This document shows positions 7,533 through 15,608 of a stretch of 46,643 bases of DNA, one piece after another. The stretch's first letter is position 1. Each line of letters begins with the position of its first letter. Origin of the DNA: Sporichthyaceae bacterium. Its GTDB lineage: Bacteria > Actinomycetota > Actinomycetes > Sporichthyales > Sporichthyaceae. Location of the stretch: contig DATASX010000130.1 of assembly GCA_036269075.1 (NCBI GenBank), positions 1-46,643 of the forward strand, written 5' to 3'. The position numbers were made by a program, and so were the translations under genes. The notes below the pieces were generated by a model that did not search any database, was not told where the DNA came from, and saw only the letters and a program-made list of their open reading frames with translations.

Positions 7533-8403
7533 ACCGCGGACCGCGCCGCGGCGCGCCGCTGGCCACGTCCTCGTCGGGGTCGCCGGCCTCGGCGGCCGCC
7601 TCGCGGGCCCGGCGGGCCTGGGCGACCCGTCGGGCCGAGAGGGCGGACTTGTCGTCCTCGGCCAACCGGTCCGCGTCGTCGGCGTACCGGGTGAGGATCT
7701 CGGCGACCGGGCCGTCGCCGATCAGTCGGCCGTCGCGCAGGTAGAGCCCGCGCTTGCAGAACCGCTCGACGTGCTCCGGGTTGTGCGAGACCAGCACGAC
7801 CGTCCGGCCCTGTCCGAGCAGTTCCTCGACCCGGACGAAGCACTTGCGTTGGAAAGCCCGATCGCCGACCGCGAGCACCTCGTCGACCAGCACGATCGGC
7901 CGGTCCACCGTGGTGATCACCGAGAACCCGACCTTGGCCTTCATGCCGCTGGACAGGTGGCGGAACGGGGTGTCCAACCGGTGGCCGATCTCGGCCCACT
8001 CGACGATTTCGTCGAACCGTTCGGCGATCTGCTTCTTCGACAGGCCTTTGAGCCCGGCGGCCAGCCAGATGTTGTCGCGCACGGTCAGGTCGTTCTCGAA
8101 CCCGCCGGTCACCTCGATCATCGGCGCCACCGAGCCGTACACGTCGACCCGACCTTCGTCCGGGATCATCACGCCCGCGATCAGGCGCAGCAACGTGGAT
8201 TTGCCGTGGCCGTTGCCGCCGACGACCCCGATCGACTCGCCCGCGTAGATCGTGAACGAGACATCACGCAGCGCCCAGAACTGGTCGTCCTGACCGACAC
8301 CGGATTTACCACGGGTCAGGAACTCCCGGGCCCGCAGCTTGCGCCGGCGGTTGGCGTGGAACCGGATGCCGAGGCCGTCCGCGACGATCACCGGCCGCGA
8401 CAT
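7531..8403 (-). CDS. Wzt/TagH-type polysaccharide ABC exporter, ATPase
   Basis: ATP-binding subunit of an ABC-2 exporter for a lipid-linked polysaccharide or teichoic-acid-like polymer. The 290-residue protein shows a Walker A GGNGHGKST (about residues 62-70), a signature LSSGM, a Walker B IVLVDEVL and the switch His in VLVSHN. The early insertion with FWALRDVSF typifies Wzt/RfbB/TagH proteins. Beyond residue ~245 there is only a short charged tail with an Ala/Arg helix. It lacks the C-terminal glycan-recognition domain of the longer Wzt proteins, so export is probably not gated by a chain-end cap. It follows the permease gene with a 3-base gap. The glycan is not determined by sequence. Confidence 0.9.
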   Translation of the reverse strand: MSRPVIVADGLGIRFHANRRRKLRAREFLTRGKSGVGQDDQFWALRDVSFTIYAGESIGVVGGNGHGKSTLLRLIAGVMIPDEGRVDVYGSVAPMIEVTGGFENDLTVRDNIWLAAGLKGLSKKQIAERFDEIVEWAEIGHRLDTPFRHLSSGMKAKVGFSVITTVDRPIVLVDEVLAVGDRAFQRKCFVRVEELLGQGRTVVLVSHNPEHVERFCKRGLYLRDGRLIGDGPVAEILTRYADDADRLAEDDKSALSARRVAQARRAREAAAEAGDPDEDVASGAPRRGPR

Positions 8404-8406
8404 TCC

Positions 8407-9255
8407 TCAGATCTCCTTCAGCACAGCGGGTTCCATCCGCCGGAACACCCAGATCCCGACCACGAACAGCACCAGGGAAACGAATGAGCCGCGCAGCGCC
8501 AGGTCGAGCGAGGGCATGTCGGCCCGGTAGACCCCGGCCCGGTAGAGGCCCAGGATCGCGTTGAACGGGTTGAGGGTGTAGATCTGCTTGACGATCTCCG
8601 GGAGGTGCTTCGGCTTGGCGTGGGTGCCGAAGATCTGGTCCTGGCTGTAGACCACCGGGCTCAAGTAGAAGAGCATCCGCACGACGATCCGGACCAGGCG
8701 CTCGACGTCGGTCATCATCACCGTGACCGGAGCCAGGATCATCGCGATCCCGGTCAACGCGACCCACTCCATGACCATCGCGACCGGCACCCAGACGATC
8801 TTCTCGTTGACGCCCTTGTGCAGCAGGATCATGAAGAACACGAGAACCGGGATCGAGAACAGGAACTCGAAGAACTTCGACCCGATGATCCGCAGCACCC
8901 AGATCTCGCGGGGCACGTCGACCGAGCGGACCAGTTTCGCCTCACCGGAGATGGCCCGGGACGCACCGGTCATCACCGCGTTCGCCCAGTTCCAGGGCAG
9001 CATCCCAAGTAGCAGGAACACGATGTAGGGATCCTCGGACCCGTTGCCCCGGGTGAAGACCTTGGTGAACACGAACCAGTACACGCCGGCCATCAGCAGC
9101 GGCTCGAGGACCGACCAGAAGTAGCCGAGGGTCGAGTCGGAGTACCGGATCCGCAGGTCGCGCCCGATCAGCAGGCTGAGGATCCGGCGTTGCGAATACA
9201 CCGAGCGCCAACGCGACGGGCTCACCGTCACCTGCTGCTCAACCGTCACCGTCAT
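8407..9255 (-). CDS. Wzm/TagG-type polysaccharide ABC exporter, permease
   Basis: Integral membrane subunit of the ABC-2 exporter that pairs with the ATPase immediately downstream. It has 282 residues and about six membrane segments. The amphipathic start (RRILSLLIGRDLRIRYSDS) and the following LGYFWSVLEPLLMAGVYWFV segment are typical of the RfbA/TagG family. The loop SVDVPREIWVL and the late PVVYSQDQI segment also match the family. It would move an undecaprenyl- or other lipid-linked polymer across the cytoplasmic membrane. The ATG at 9255 encodes a short Thr/Val-rich N-terminus before the amphipathic helix. The 61 bases upstream, before the end of the GT4 gene, contain a small CAATCC/GGATTG hairpin (9294-9308), so the exporter may be partly uncoupled from the upstream genes. 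Confidence 0.9.
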   Translation of the reverse strand: MTVTVEQQVTVSPSRWRSVYSQRRILSLLIGRDLRIRYSDSTLGYFWSVLEPLLMAGVYWFVFTKVFTRGNGSEDPYIVFLLLGMLPWNWANAVMTGASRAISGEAKLVRSVDVPREIWVLRIIGSKFFEFLFSIPVLVFFMILLHKGVNEKIVWVPVAMVMEWVALTGIAMILAPVTVMMTDVERLVRIVVRMLFYLSPVVYSQDQIFGTHAKPKHLPEIVKQIYTLNPFNAILGLYRAGVYRADMPSLDLALRGSFVSLVLFVVGIWVFRRMEPAVLKEI

Positions 9256-9316
9256 CTCGCGGACAAGCGTAGGGCGACGGCTGCACGTTCACGCAATCCA
9301 ACGGATTGGACGCGCG

Positions 9317-10408
9317 TCACTTCCGCGTCACGTCCAGCCGGGCGTAAACATCCAGCATGAGCGCCGCGTTGCGTTCCCAGGTGTAGTGATCCACCGCATG
9401 AGCCCGACCCGCGCCCCCGAGCAGCCCGCGTAGTTCGGGCCGCTGCGCCAACTGCGCCATGGCGGCGGCCAGTGCGGACGGGTCGCGGGGCGGCACGACG
9501 TAGCCGGTCACGCCGTCGCGGACCACCTCGGTCAGCCCGCCGACCGCCGAGACGATCACCGGCAGACCGCAGGCCTGCGCCTCGACCGCCGCCACCCCGA
9601 AGCTCTCGCTGTCCAGCACAGAGGGGACCACGAACACGTCGAAGCCCTGGATCAGCGCCGGCACATCCGCGTGCGGGACCTTGCCGAGGAAGCGGACCCG
9701 GTCGCCGAGGCCCAAGGCGGCGGCCAGTTCGGTGTACTCGGCCAGCTTCGGGCCCCCGCCGACGACCACCAGGTCGCACTTGTCGGTGACCGGGCCGGAG
9801 GTGCCGACCAGTTCGGCGAAGGCGCGCAGCAGCACGTCGATGCCGTACTTGGAGTCCATCGTCTTCACGATGCCGAAGACGACCCGGTCGTCCGGCGGTC
9901 GCGGAGCCGGAGCGAAGGCCACGGTGTCGACGCCGAACGGCGTCACCGCGATCGGCTTGTCGGTGTAGCGCGCGGTCCGGGCCCGCATGACCTCGCTGGT
10001 CGAGCAGATCGCATCGGCGCGGGACAGCGCGAACTCGACCATGCGCCGCTGGACCGGACCGGCGTCCGGGAAGTCGTAGATGTCCGATCCCCAGACCGAG
10101 ACCACGTACGGGTGCCGGTTGGCCATCGCGCCGAGGAAGCCGTAGCTGGAGACGTAGTGGGCGTGCACCAGGTCGGGGTCGGCCTGCGCCAGCAGCGTCC
10201 GCAACCTCGGGACGGTGAGCAGGTAGGCGGCCTTGTTCGAGTGCACCAGCGGCAGGTACCGGATGCGCACCCGGGGCCAGTTCCGTTCCTCGGTGTCACG
10301 GTGCGGCTCGAGGCTGATCACATAGACGTCGATGCCGCGCCTGTCGTAGTAGTCCAGCCACTTGTGCGTGTGGACGTTGTTCGCCGGGGCCAGCAGCGCG
10401 ATGCGCAT
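9317..10408 (-). CDS. GT4-family glycosyltransferase
   Basis: Retaining GT-B glycosyltransferase of 363 residues. It opens with the beta-strand RIALLAPANNVHTHKW. An HAHYVSSYG segment forms the acceptor side, and a SWGSDIY-like loop (VSVWGSDIYDFP) follows. The C-terminal Rossmann domain has FGIVKTMDSKYGID, GGGPKL and the donor motif DSESFGVAAVEAQACGLPV near residues 285-303. It probably adds one sugar to the polymer made by this locus. I use the ATG at 10408 because the protein then begins on the first strand. A GTG at 10447 overlapping the upstream stop (GTGA) would add 13 charged residues and suggests translational coupling to the phosphotransferase gene. The donor sugar is unknown. Confidence 0.85.
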   Translation of the reverse strand: MRIALLAPANNVHTHKWLDYYDRRGIDVYVISLEPHRDTEERNWPRVRIRYLPLVHSNKAAYLLTVPRLRTLLAQADPDLVHAHYVSSYGFLGAMANRHPYVVSVWGSDIYDFPDAGPVQRRMVEFALSRADAICSTSEVMRARTARYTDKPIAVTPFGVDTVAFAPAPRPPDDRVVFGIVKTMDSKYGIDVLLRAFAELVGTSGPVTDKCDLVVVGGGPKLAEYTELAAALGLGDRVRFLGKVPHADVPALIQGFDVFVVPSVLDSESFGVAAVEAQACGLPVIVSAVGGLTEVVRDGVTGYVVPPRDPSALAAAMAQLAQRPELRGLLGGAGRAHAVDHYTWERNAALMLDVYARLDVTRK

Positions 10409-10443
10409 CCGGCGTTCGGAGCGCTCGTCCCGGTCGCCCCGCT

Positions 10444-11253
10444 TCACGGGCGCACCATCGGTTCCGGCGCCGGCGGGCGCAGTCGGTTGGACAGCAGGAT
10501 CGCCAGCAGGTGTCCGCCCGCCACGAAGATCGCAATCGGCAGCATCGCCGCGCACAGCCCCTTGGTGCAGTTGTGGGTGCCGAAGATCGAGTCACCGACC
10601 GCGGCCAGCATGGCAACGAACGAGAACTCCAGGGCGAGCAGCGCCCGGTGGATCGGCACCCAGCCGAACACCGCCCGGGCGCCACGCAACCCGGCGGCCC
10701 GGATGGTCTGCTCACCGTCGGCGGTCGGCGGCAGCTTGGCCAACGCGCGCGCTGTATGCACCAGGTCGGTCTCGGCCTTCACGAGGAGGGTGACGGTGGC
10801 GGTCGCGAAGCCCACCGTGGCCCAGCCGTTCAGCGAGCCCCAGCCGCCGCCGGCCCGGATGCCCAGCGCGGCGGTCAGCCCGGCCTCGGTGACGTAGTGC
10901 CCGATGCGGTCCAGGTAGACCCCACTGGCCCCGGTCTTCTGCCGCCAGCGGGCCAGTTCGCCGTCGGAGCAGTCGAGGATCAGCTGGACCTGGATCAGCA
11001 GCGCCGCGAGCACCGCAGTCCAGACTCCGGGGAACGACAGGCTGACCGCGGACAGGCCGCCCGCGAGGATCATCCCCCAGGTGATGCCGTCGGGCGTGAT
11101 CCGCGTGTTCACCAGCGCCCGGGTGACGTGGATCGAGATCTTGCGGCCGTAGGCAAGGCCGGCCCAGTGTTCGGCGTTGGCCCGGGACAGCACAGCAGGT
11201 GGCTGCGCCACCGCTCGGAGCTCGGCCAACGAGGGCCGCGCCGCCGGACTCAT
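10444..11253 (-). CDS. CDP-alcohol phosphotransferase family membrane protein, variant motif
   Basis: Membrane enzyme of the CDP-alcohol phosphotransferase family, 269 residues with about six hydrophobic segments. The signature is nearly complete: D94, D97-G98, A101-R102, G111 and D115. The final Asp is His119, in YLDRIGHYV. The last Asp is thought to act as the general base, so activity may differ or His may substitute; it could also be a conserved subgroup trait. The ATG at 11253 has GAGGAG five bases upstream; a GTG at 11259 overlaps that site and is less likely. It is divergent from the two LicC-like nucleotidyltransferases that could supply its CDP-alcohol, and is followed by the GT4 gene. 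The substrate is unknown. Confidence 0.8.
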   Translation of the reverse strand: MSPAARPSLAELRAVAQPPAVLSRANAEHWAGLAYGRKISIHVTRALVNTRITPDGITWGMILAGGLSAVSLSFPGVWTAVLAALLIQVQLILDCSDGELARWRQKTGASGVYLDRIGHYVTEAGLTAALGIRAGGGWGSLNGWATVGFATATVTLLVKAETDLVHTARALAKLPPTADGEQTIRAAGLRGARAVFGWVPIHRALLALEFSFVAMLAAVGDSIFGTHNCTKGLCAAMLPIAIFVAGGHLLAILLSNRLRPPAPEPMVRP

Positions 11254-11364
11254 CGCCACTCCTCGGACTTCCCGCGCCGCCCCTCGGCAACTTCCCCGCC
11301 GTGTATATCAAGGCAGGACCGCGAACTCCCTCCAGCGCGGCCACGTCGGGCCTACCATCACGTC
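11254..11364. promoter_or_regulatory. Divergent promoter region, phosphotransferase/nucleotidyltransferase
   Basis: This 111-base region separates the leftward phosphotransferase-GT4-exporter genes from the rightward nucleotidyltransferase pair and should contain both promoters. It holds the GAGGAG ribosome site for the leftward gene and a short A/T-richer patch (GTATATCAAGG, 11301-11311). I see no convincing -35/-10 pair or operator. Confidence 0.35.
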
Positions 11365-12153
11365 ATGTCACCGGTTGATGGCAGTGCGTTGTCAGTCGTG
11401 ATCCTCGCAGCAGGCGCCGGGCGCCGGCTGGGGCGCCCGTTCCCGAAGGTCGTCACCCCGTTGGTGGGCCTCGGGACGATCCTGGACACCCAGCTCGCGG
11501 CGTTGCGCTCGACCTTCGGGCCGGCCGTACCGATCAGCGTCGTCGTCGGTTTCGGTGCCGACGCCTTGATCGCCGCCTGTCCCACGTTCACCTACGTCCG
11601 CAACGACCGGTGGGAGCACACCGACACCGCCTACGGGCTGGGCTGCGCCCTGCGCGGCCGCCCGACCACCGGCGTGCTCTGGCTGCCCGGCGACGTGGTC
11701 TGCGACGCGGCGGTCCTCGAGGCGCTGGGCGGCCCGATGGCCGCCGGCGAGTCGTGCGCCGTGGTCACCGGCATGAGCAACCGCGCCAACGCGGTCCGGT
11801 TCACCCTCGACCCGGAGGGGCGGCTGCGGCAGTTGGCCCCCGGCCTGCGCGAGGGCCTGGGCGAGCTGGCCGGGATCAACTACGTCGCCCCAGCCGACCG
11901 GGCACGCTTCATTGCGGCGCTCGAGTCGTGCGCACACAGCGACCGGGCCGAGTACGCGCTGGCCCTGGCAATCGCCGGCGGCATGTGGGTGCACCCGGTC
12001 GAGGTCGACGGATCGCTGCTGGTCGACGTCGACACCGACGGCGACCTGCGCCGAGCCGAGCGCCTGTTCGACGCGGCGTCCTTCCAAGGATCCCAATCCG
12101 CGCTCCCCGGGCAGCGCGGCCAAATACGATCGGCGGATGCCTCCCGCAGTTGA
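11365..12153 (+). CDS. LicC-like nucleotidyltransferase, copy 1
   Basis: Nucleotidyltransferase of the NTP-transferase superfamily, closest in look to phosphocholine or inositol-phosphate cytidylyltransferases. It is predicted to join a nucleotide to a phosphorylated alcohol or sugar. The signature loop LAAGAGRRLGRPFPK is at residues 14-28, and the metal-binding Asp is in LWLPGDVV near residue 110. The middle region reads HTDTAYGLGCAL, where the substrate-contact loop of LicC lies. The last ~25 residues (Ser/Gln-rich) extend past the fold. It is 262 residues long, and its 3' end overlaps the start of copy 2 by 17 bases. Being divergent from a CDP-alcohol phosphotransferase supports CTP as the nucleotide, but that is inference. 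Confidence 0.8.
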   Translation: MSPVDGSALSVVILAAGAGRRLGRPFPKVVTPLVGLGTILDTQLAALRSTFGPAVPISVVVGFGADALIAACPTFTYVRNDRWEHTDTAYGLGCALRGRPTTGVLWLPGDVVCDAAVLEALGGPMAAGESCAVVTGMSNRANAVRFTLDPEGRLRQLAPGLREGLGELAGINYVAPADRARFIAALESCAHSDRAEYALALAIAGGMWVHPVEVDGSLLVDVDTDGDLRRAERLFDAASFQGSQSALPGQRGQIRSADASRS

Positions 12154-12856
12154 TCAAGCCCCGCTGCAGGTCGTGATCCTGGCGGCGGGTTTCGGCTCCC
12201 GCCTCGGCAAGCCGTTCCCGAAGCCGTTGACGCCGCTGGTCAGCGGCCGCACGATCCTGGGCCGCCAGCTCGACTGCGTGCGCTCGGCGCTCGGCGAGGG
12301 CACCTCGGTGATCGTCGTGGTCGGCTTCAAGCTCGAGCTGATCATGGAGGCCGCGCCCGAGGTGCTGTTCGCCTACAACGAGCGCTACGACCAGACCAAC
12401 ACGTGCAAGAGCCTGCTCCGGGCGCTGCGGCTGACCGGCCCCGGCGGCGTGCTGTGGCTGAACGGCGACGTCGTCTTCGACCCGGCGATCCTCTCCGCGG
12501 TACGCCCGCACCTGGCCGCGGGCCAGTCGTTCGTGTGCGTGAACACGGCCGCGGTCGGCGACGAGGAGATCAAGTACACCGTCGACGCGGCGGGCATGAT
12601 CCGCGAGCTGTCCAAAACGGTGCAGGGCGGGCTCGGCGAGGCGATCGGGATCAACCACGTGTCGGCCGGGGACAAGGAACTGCTCTGCAAGCAACTCGAG
12701 TCCTGTGCCGACGAGGACTACTTCGAGCGCGGGATCGAGACCGCCGTCGCGGCCGGGTTGCGCATGCTCCCGGTGGACATCTCGGCGTGGGCGGCGGTCG
12801 AGGTCGACTTCGCCGCGGACCTGGACCGCGCCAACGAGGTGGCCGGCGGCTCCTGA
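12137..12856 (+). CDS. LicC-like nucleotidyltransferase, copy 2
   Basis: Paralogue of the gene it overlaps by 17 bases, 239 residues. The loop LAAGFGSRLGKPFPK spans residues 15-29, followed by PLTPLVSG, and the metal-site Asp is in LWLNGDVVFD. The segment QTNTCKSLLRAL, where copy 1 has HTDTAYGLGCAL, suggests a different substrate or the division of one job between two subunits. Conserved ends such as GINHVSAGD (GINYVAPAD in copy 1) confirm a tandem duplication. The ATG at 12137 lies inside the end of copy 1, so the pair is translationally coupled. A duplicated fragment of its 3' end follows at about 12991-13050. It likely acts with the neighbouring CDP-alcohol phosphotransferases. Confidence 0.8.
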   Translation: MPPAVDQAPLQVVILAAGFGSRLGKPFPKPLTPLVSGRTILGRQLDCVRSALGEGTSVIVVVGFKLELIMEAAPEVLFAYNERYDQTNTCKSLLRALRLTGPGGVLWLNGDVVFDPAILSAVRPHLAAGQSFVCVNTAAVGDEEIKYTVDAAGMIRELSKTVQGGLGEAIGINHVSAGDKELLCKQLESCADEDYFERGIETAVAAGLRMLPVDISAWAAVEVDFAADLDRANEVAGGS

Positions 12857-12863
12857 GGTGCAT

Positions 12864-12883
12864 CCCGATCATCGATGATCGGG
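12864..12883. repeat. 20-base perfect palindrome, copy 1
   Basis: CCCGATCATCGATGATCGGG is its own reverse complement and lies 7 bases after the stop of nucleotidyltransferase copy 2. An identical palindrome is at 13063-13082. The following bases (CGAGGCTC, then CTCATACG) are shared as well. It may terminate transcription from either side or bind a dimeric regulator. Confidence 0.8.
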
Positions 12884-12990
12884 CGAGGCTCCCTCATACG
12901 TGGAATGGGTTCTCTCATACGCGGAACGCGTCGTCGCCTGCGCGGGGCAGAGCTGAGAGGAACTGCCGTGGGCATGTGGGCGCGGTCAGG

Positions 12991-13050
12991 GGTCGAGGTC
13001 GACTTCGTCGCGGACCTGGACCGCCCCAACGAGGTGGCCGGCGGCTCGTG
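12991..13050 (+). pseudogene. Remnant of a third nucleotidyltransferase 3' end
   Basis: These bases closely repeat 12796-12855, the last codons of nucleotidyltransferase copy 2 (start GGTCGAGGTCGACTTCG, end GGCCGGCGGCTC, then TGA). Only a few substitutions separate them. No upstream coding part is present, so this is a leftover gene end, not a gene. With the palindrome that follows each copy, the duplicated unit is about 110 bases with an offset of 195-199 bases. It is most simply explained by a former third tandem gene that was deleted, or by a local end duplication. Confidence 0.75.
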
Positions 13051-13062
13051 AGGACCCTGCAG

Positions 13063-13082
13063 CCCGATCATCGATGATCGGG
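13063..13082. repeat. 20-base perfect palindrome, copy 2
   Basis: Identical to the palindrome at 12864-12883, and it lies 10 bases before the stop of the minus-strand GT2 gene (13093). Placed between convergent genes, it would form a stem in either transcript. Confidence 0.8.
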
Positions 13083-13092
13083 CGAGGCTCTC

Positions 13093-14118
13093 TCATACGC
13101 GGGGCGAGGGTGCGGGGATCAGGTCCTTGGGGCTGAGCAGGAACCCGGCGCCCCAGGCCAGGTGCATGGTGGCGAACACGATCGGGAGCCGGGCCGCCGC
13201 GCCCCGCGGCAGGTCGCGGCCGGTCACCGCGGACCCGGAGATCACAGCGGCGGCGTAGCCCGCCGGGGCGGCCCAGCCGATGCGCTTCCCGGCGACGGCC
13301 AGGGCGGCGCCGCCGACCAAGGCGAGCACCACTGCCGGCGGGGCCAGGTAGCGGGCATTGGCGGTCTCCGGCATCCGGCGGACGACGCCGCGGCGCCATT
13401 GGCCCGTCCGGTAGAACTGCCGGGCCAAGGCCCGCAGGTCGGCCCGGGGCCGGTAGGTCACCTGCAGCCGCGGGGTGAACCACACGACTCCGCCCGCCTT
13501 GCGGATGCGGTGGTTGAGCTCCCAGTCCTGGGCGCGGCGCAGGGTGGGGTCGAACCCCCCGACGCGCTGCAGGATCTCCCGACGGAACACCCCGAGGTAC
13601 ACCGTCTCGACCGGGCCGGCCTGGCCGCCCAGGTGGAACCGCGAACCGCCGATACCCAGCCGACTGCACATCGCCCGCGCCACGGCCTGCTCGAACGGCG
13701 TGACGCCCTCCGCGGCCATGATCCCGCCGACGTTGTCGGCCCCGCTCTCGACGAGCACCTCGACCGCGGTGCGGACGTAGTCCGGCGGCAACATCGAGTG
13801 ACCGTCGACCCGGACGACGACCTCGTGGGTGCTCGCCTCGATGGCCGCGTTGAGCCCGCACGGGGTGGCCCCGGCCGGGTTCTCGACCAATCGGATCCGC
13901 GGGTCGGACCCGGCCAGTTCGGCGGCGATCTTGTCGGTGTCGTCGCTGGACGGCCCGAGGGCGAGCACGACCTCCATCGGACCGGCGTAGTCCTGGGCCA
14001 GGATCGCCCTGACGGCGGCCCGCAGGTGCCGGGACTCGTTGAGCACCGGCATGACGACCGCGACGCCCGGGGGCCTCCGGCCGGCGGCGCTGCCGTCGGC
14101 CGTCGCGTCGCCGCTCAC
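13093..14118 (-). CDS. GT2-family glycosyltransferase
   Basis: Inverting GT-A glycosyltransferase of family 2, 341 residues. The N-terminal catalytic domain begins VAVVMPVLNESRHLRAAV. It has the metal-binding region VVRVDGHSMLP, a DxD variant (DGH), near residue 100 and the acceptor-site motif RRAQDWELNHRI (ED replaced by QDWE) near 200. Residues ~265-330 contain two or three membrane segments, so it is membrane-bound like many envelope GT2 enzymes. The GTG start at 14118 overlaps the LCP stop (GTGA), showing translational coupling to the LCP ligase. It could add a sugar to the polymer or to the linkage unit the LCP protein transfers. The ExoA-type succinoglycan transferases look similar. Confidence 0.85.
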   Translation of the reverse strand: MSGDATADGSAAGRRPPGVAVVMPVLNESRHLRAAVRAILAQDYAGPMEVVLALGPSSDDTDKIAAELAGSDPRIRLVENPAGATPCGLNAAIEASTHEVVVRVDGHSMLPPDYVRTAVEVLVESGADNVGGIMAAEGVTPFEQAVARAMCSRLGIGGSRFHLGGQAGPVETVYLGVFRREILQRVGGFDPTLRRAQDWELNHRIRKAGGVVWFTPRLQVTYRPRADLRALARQFYRTGQWRRGVVRRMPETANARYLAPPAVVLALVGGAALAVAGKRIGWAAPAGYAAAVISGSAVTGRDLPRGAAARLPIVFATMHLAWGAGFLLSPKDLIPAPSPRV

Positions 14119-15608
14119 GAGTACAAGCAGGTCGCGTCGACCGACTGGGCCACGCCGGGGGTTGTCGCCACCGGTGCCTTCTTCGGGGTCGGCTTGGGCG
14201 TGGCCGTCTTGCCCTTCTTGGTCGTCGCCTTGGTGGTCGGGGTCGGCGTCGGGGTGGCGGCGACCACCGGCGCGGCGTTCGAGGCGGCGATGGCCTGCTG
14301 GACCATCGTTCGGATCACGGAGAGGTCCGGGGCGTCCGGGTTGATGACCTGATTGGTGAACTGGACGCTGGTGAAGCTCTGCTTCTTGGCCCTGGGCGCA
14401 ACGTCGAGCAGCGCGCTGACGGCTCCGGTGGTCAGGTCGGTGAGCAACACCTTGTGCGCCGCGTTGGCGAGCCTGGAGTAGTTCTCCAGGACGGTCAGCG
14501 GGTTGGCCTGCTTCAGGATCGCCCCGATCAGGCACTTCTGCCGCCGCATGCGGTCGTAGTCCGTTGTGGTGGCTCGCGACCGCGCGTACCAGAGCGCGTG
14601 ATAGCCGTCGAGGTGCTGCAGGCCAGGCTCGATCCAGCCGAGTATCGGGTTCGGAGCGCCTTCCCGGCAGCCGCCGCCGGGCAGGTCGCAGACGCCGGTG
14701 GCGTGCCCGCCGCCGATCGGCAGCCGCTCGTCGACGCGGATCGTGACGCCGCCGATCGCGTCGACGATGTCCTGGAAGCCCTGCAGGTTGACCAGCGCGT
14801 AGTAGTGGATGGGCACGCCGAGGGTCTGGGCCAACGCCTGCTCGACGGCCAGGGCACCGGGGTTCGAGACCCCCGGGAACAGGTTCTTGTTGGCCAGCGC
14901 CCAGGTGTAGATGCCGTAGGCGAAGTCCGGGAAGCCGCTGGGGAACTGCCTGGCCATCGGCGTGCCGGGCGGGAACTGGACGTAGCGCAGGTTCCGGGGC
15001 AGCGAGAACAGCACGGACTTGCCGGTTGCCATGTCGATGCTGACCATCGAGATCGAGTCGGTCCGCACGCCGGTGCGGTCCAGACCGCCGTCGCCGCCCA
15101 GCAGGGCGATGTTCAACCGGCCGTTGTAGAGCTTGCCCAGCCCGCCGGGGGCGATCAGGGACTTGACCAGATTCCGCTGGACGTCGATCAGGTAGGCGCT
15201 GTAGGCCAACGGCGTGGTGACGCCGGCCATCAGCGTCAGCGAGAGCCCGGCCGACATGAATCGGTGCGGCACCCGCAACGACGGCGGACGGCCCAGTCGC
15301 CAGGCGTCGACGAACAGGGCGAGCCAGCAGAGGCCGAGCACGACCACGGCGACCTCGAAGAAGGTCAGCGCCGCGGTGTTCAGCCCGAGCTTGATGATGC
15401 CCTTACGGCCGAGGAGGACGCCGCCGATCCCCACCGTGCCCAGGACCAGCCCGACCACTCGCAGCGCGGCACGCCCGACGGCCTTGCTGCCGCAGGTGAT
15501 CTGCGCCATACCCGGCAGTACCAGGGTCATCGCCAACAGGGTCAGCGACCGTCGGAACCGGACCGACTCCGACCTCCGAGTGACATCACCCTCGGGAATC
15601 GACAGCAA
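14115..15608 (-). CDS. LCP (LytR-CpsA-Psr) family cell-wall polymer ligase
   Basis: Phosphotransferase of the LCP family, which attaches lipid-linked glycopolymers (teichoic acid, arabinogalactan, capsule) to peptidoglycan outside the membrane. It has 497 residues. Several hydrophobic segments occupy the first ~140 residues, more than the single anchor of many LCP proteins. The LCP domain follows, with GVRTDSISMVS, FSLPRNLRY, the IGGVTIRVDE strand and LDGYHALWYARSR..DYDRMRRQ, which carry the conserved Asp and Arg residues. The C-terminal ~60 residues are Thr/Pro/Lys-rich, like a wall-spanning linker, and end with DATCLYS. I chose TTG at 15608, with GGAGG six bases upstream; GTG at 15626 lacks a site. 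It is coupled to the GT2 gene. Confidence 0.85.
   Translation of the reverse strand: MLSIPEGDVTRRSESVRFRRSLTLLAMTLVLPGMAQITCGSKAVGRAALRVVGLVLGTVGIGGVLLGRKGIIKLGLNTAALTFFEVAVVVLGLCWLALFVDAWRLGRPPSLRVPHRFMSAGLSLTLMAGVTTPLAYSAYLIDVQRNLVKSLIAPGGLGKLYNGRLNIALLGGDGGLDRTGVRTDSISMVSIDMATGKSVLFSLPRNLRYVQFPPGTPMARQFPSGFPDFAYGIYTWALANKNLFPGVSNPGALAVEQALAQTLGVPIHYYALVNLQGFQDIVDAIGGVTIRVDERLPIGGGHATGVCDLPGGGCREGAPNPILGWIEPGLQHLDGYHALWYARSRATTTDYDRMRRQKCLIGAILKQANPLTVLENYSRLANAAHKVLLTDLTTGAVSALLDVAPRAKKQSFTSVQFTNQVINPDAPDLSVIRTMVQQAIAASNAAPVVAATPTPTPTTKATTKKGKTATPKPTPKKAPVATTPGVAQSVDATCLYS

Noticed and set aside
7502-7999. N-terminal extension of the fused phosphotransferase to 7999
   Set aside because: That part overlaps the ABC ATPase in another frame and has Arg/Gly-rich shadow composition.
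13093-14535. 480-residue version of the GT2 protein
   Set aside because: The extra N-terminus is the LCP tail read in another frame; the GTGA overlap at 14115-14118 gives the proper start.
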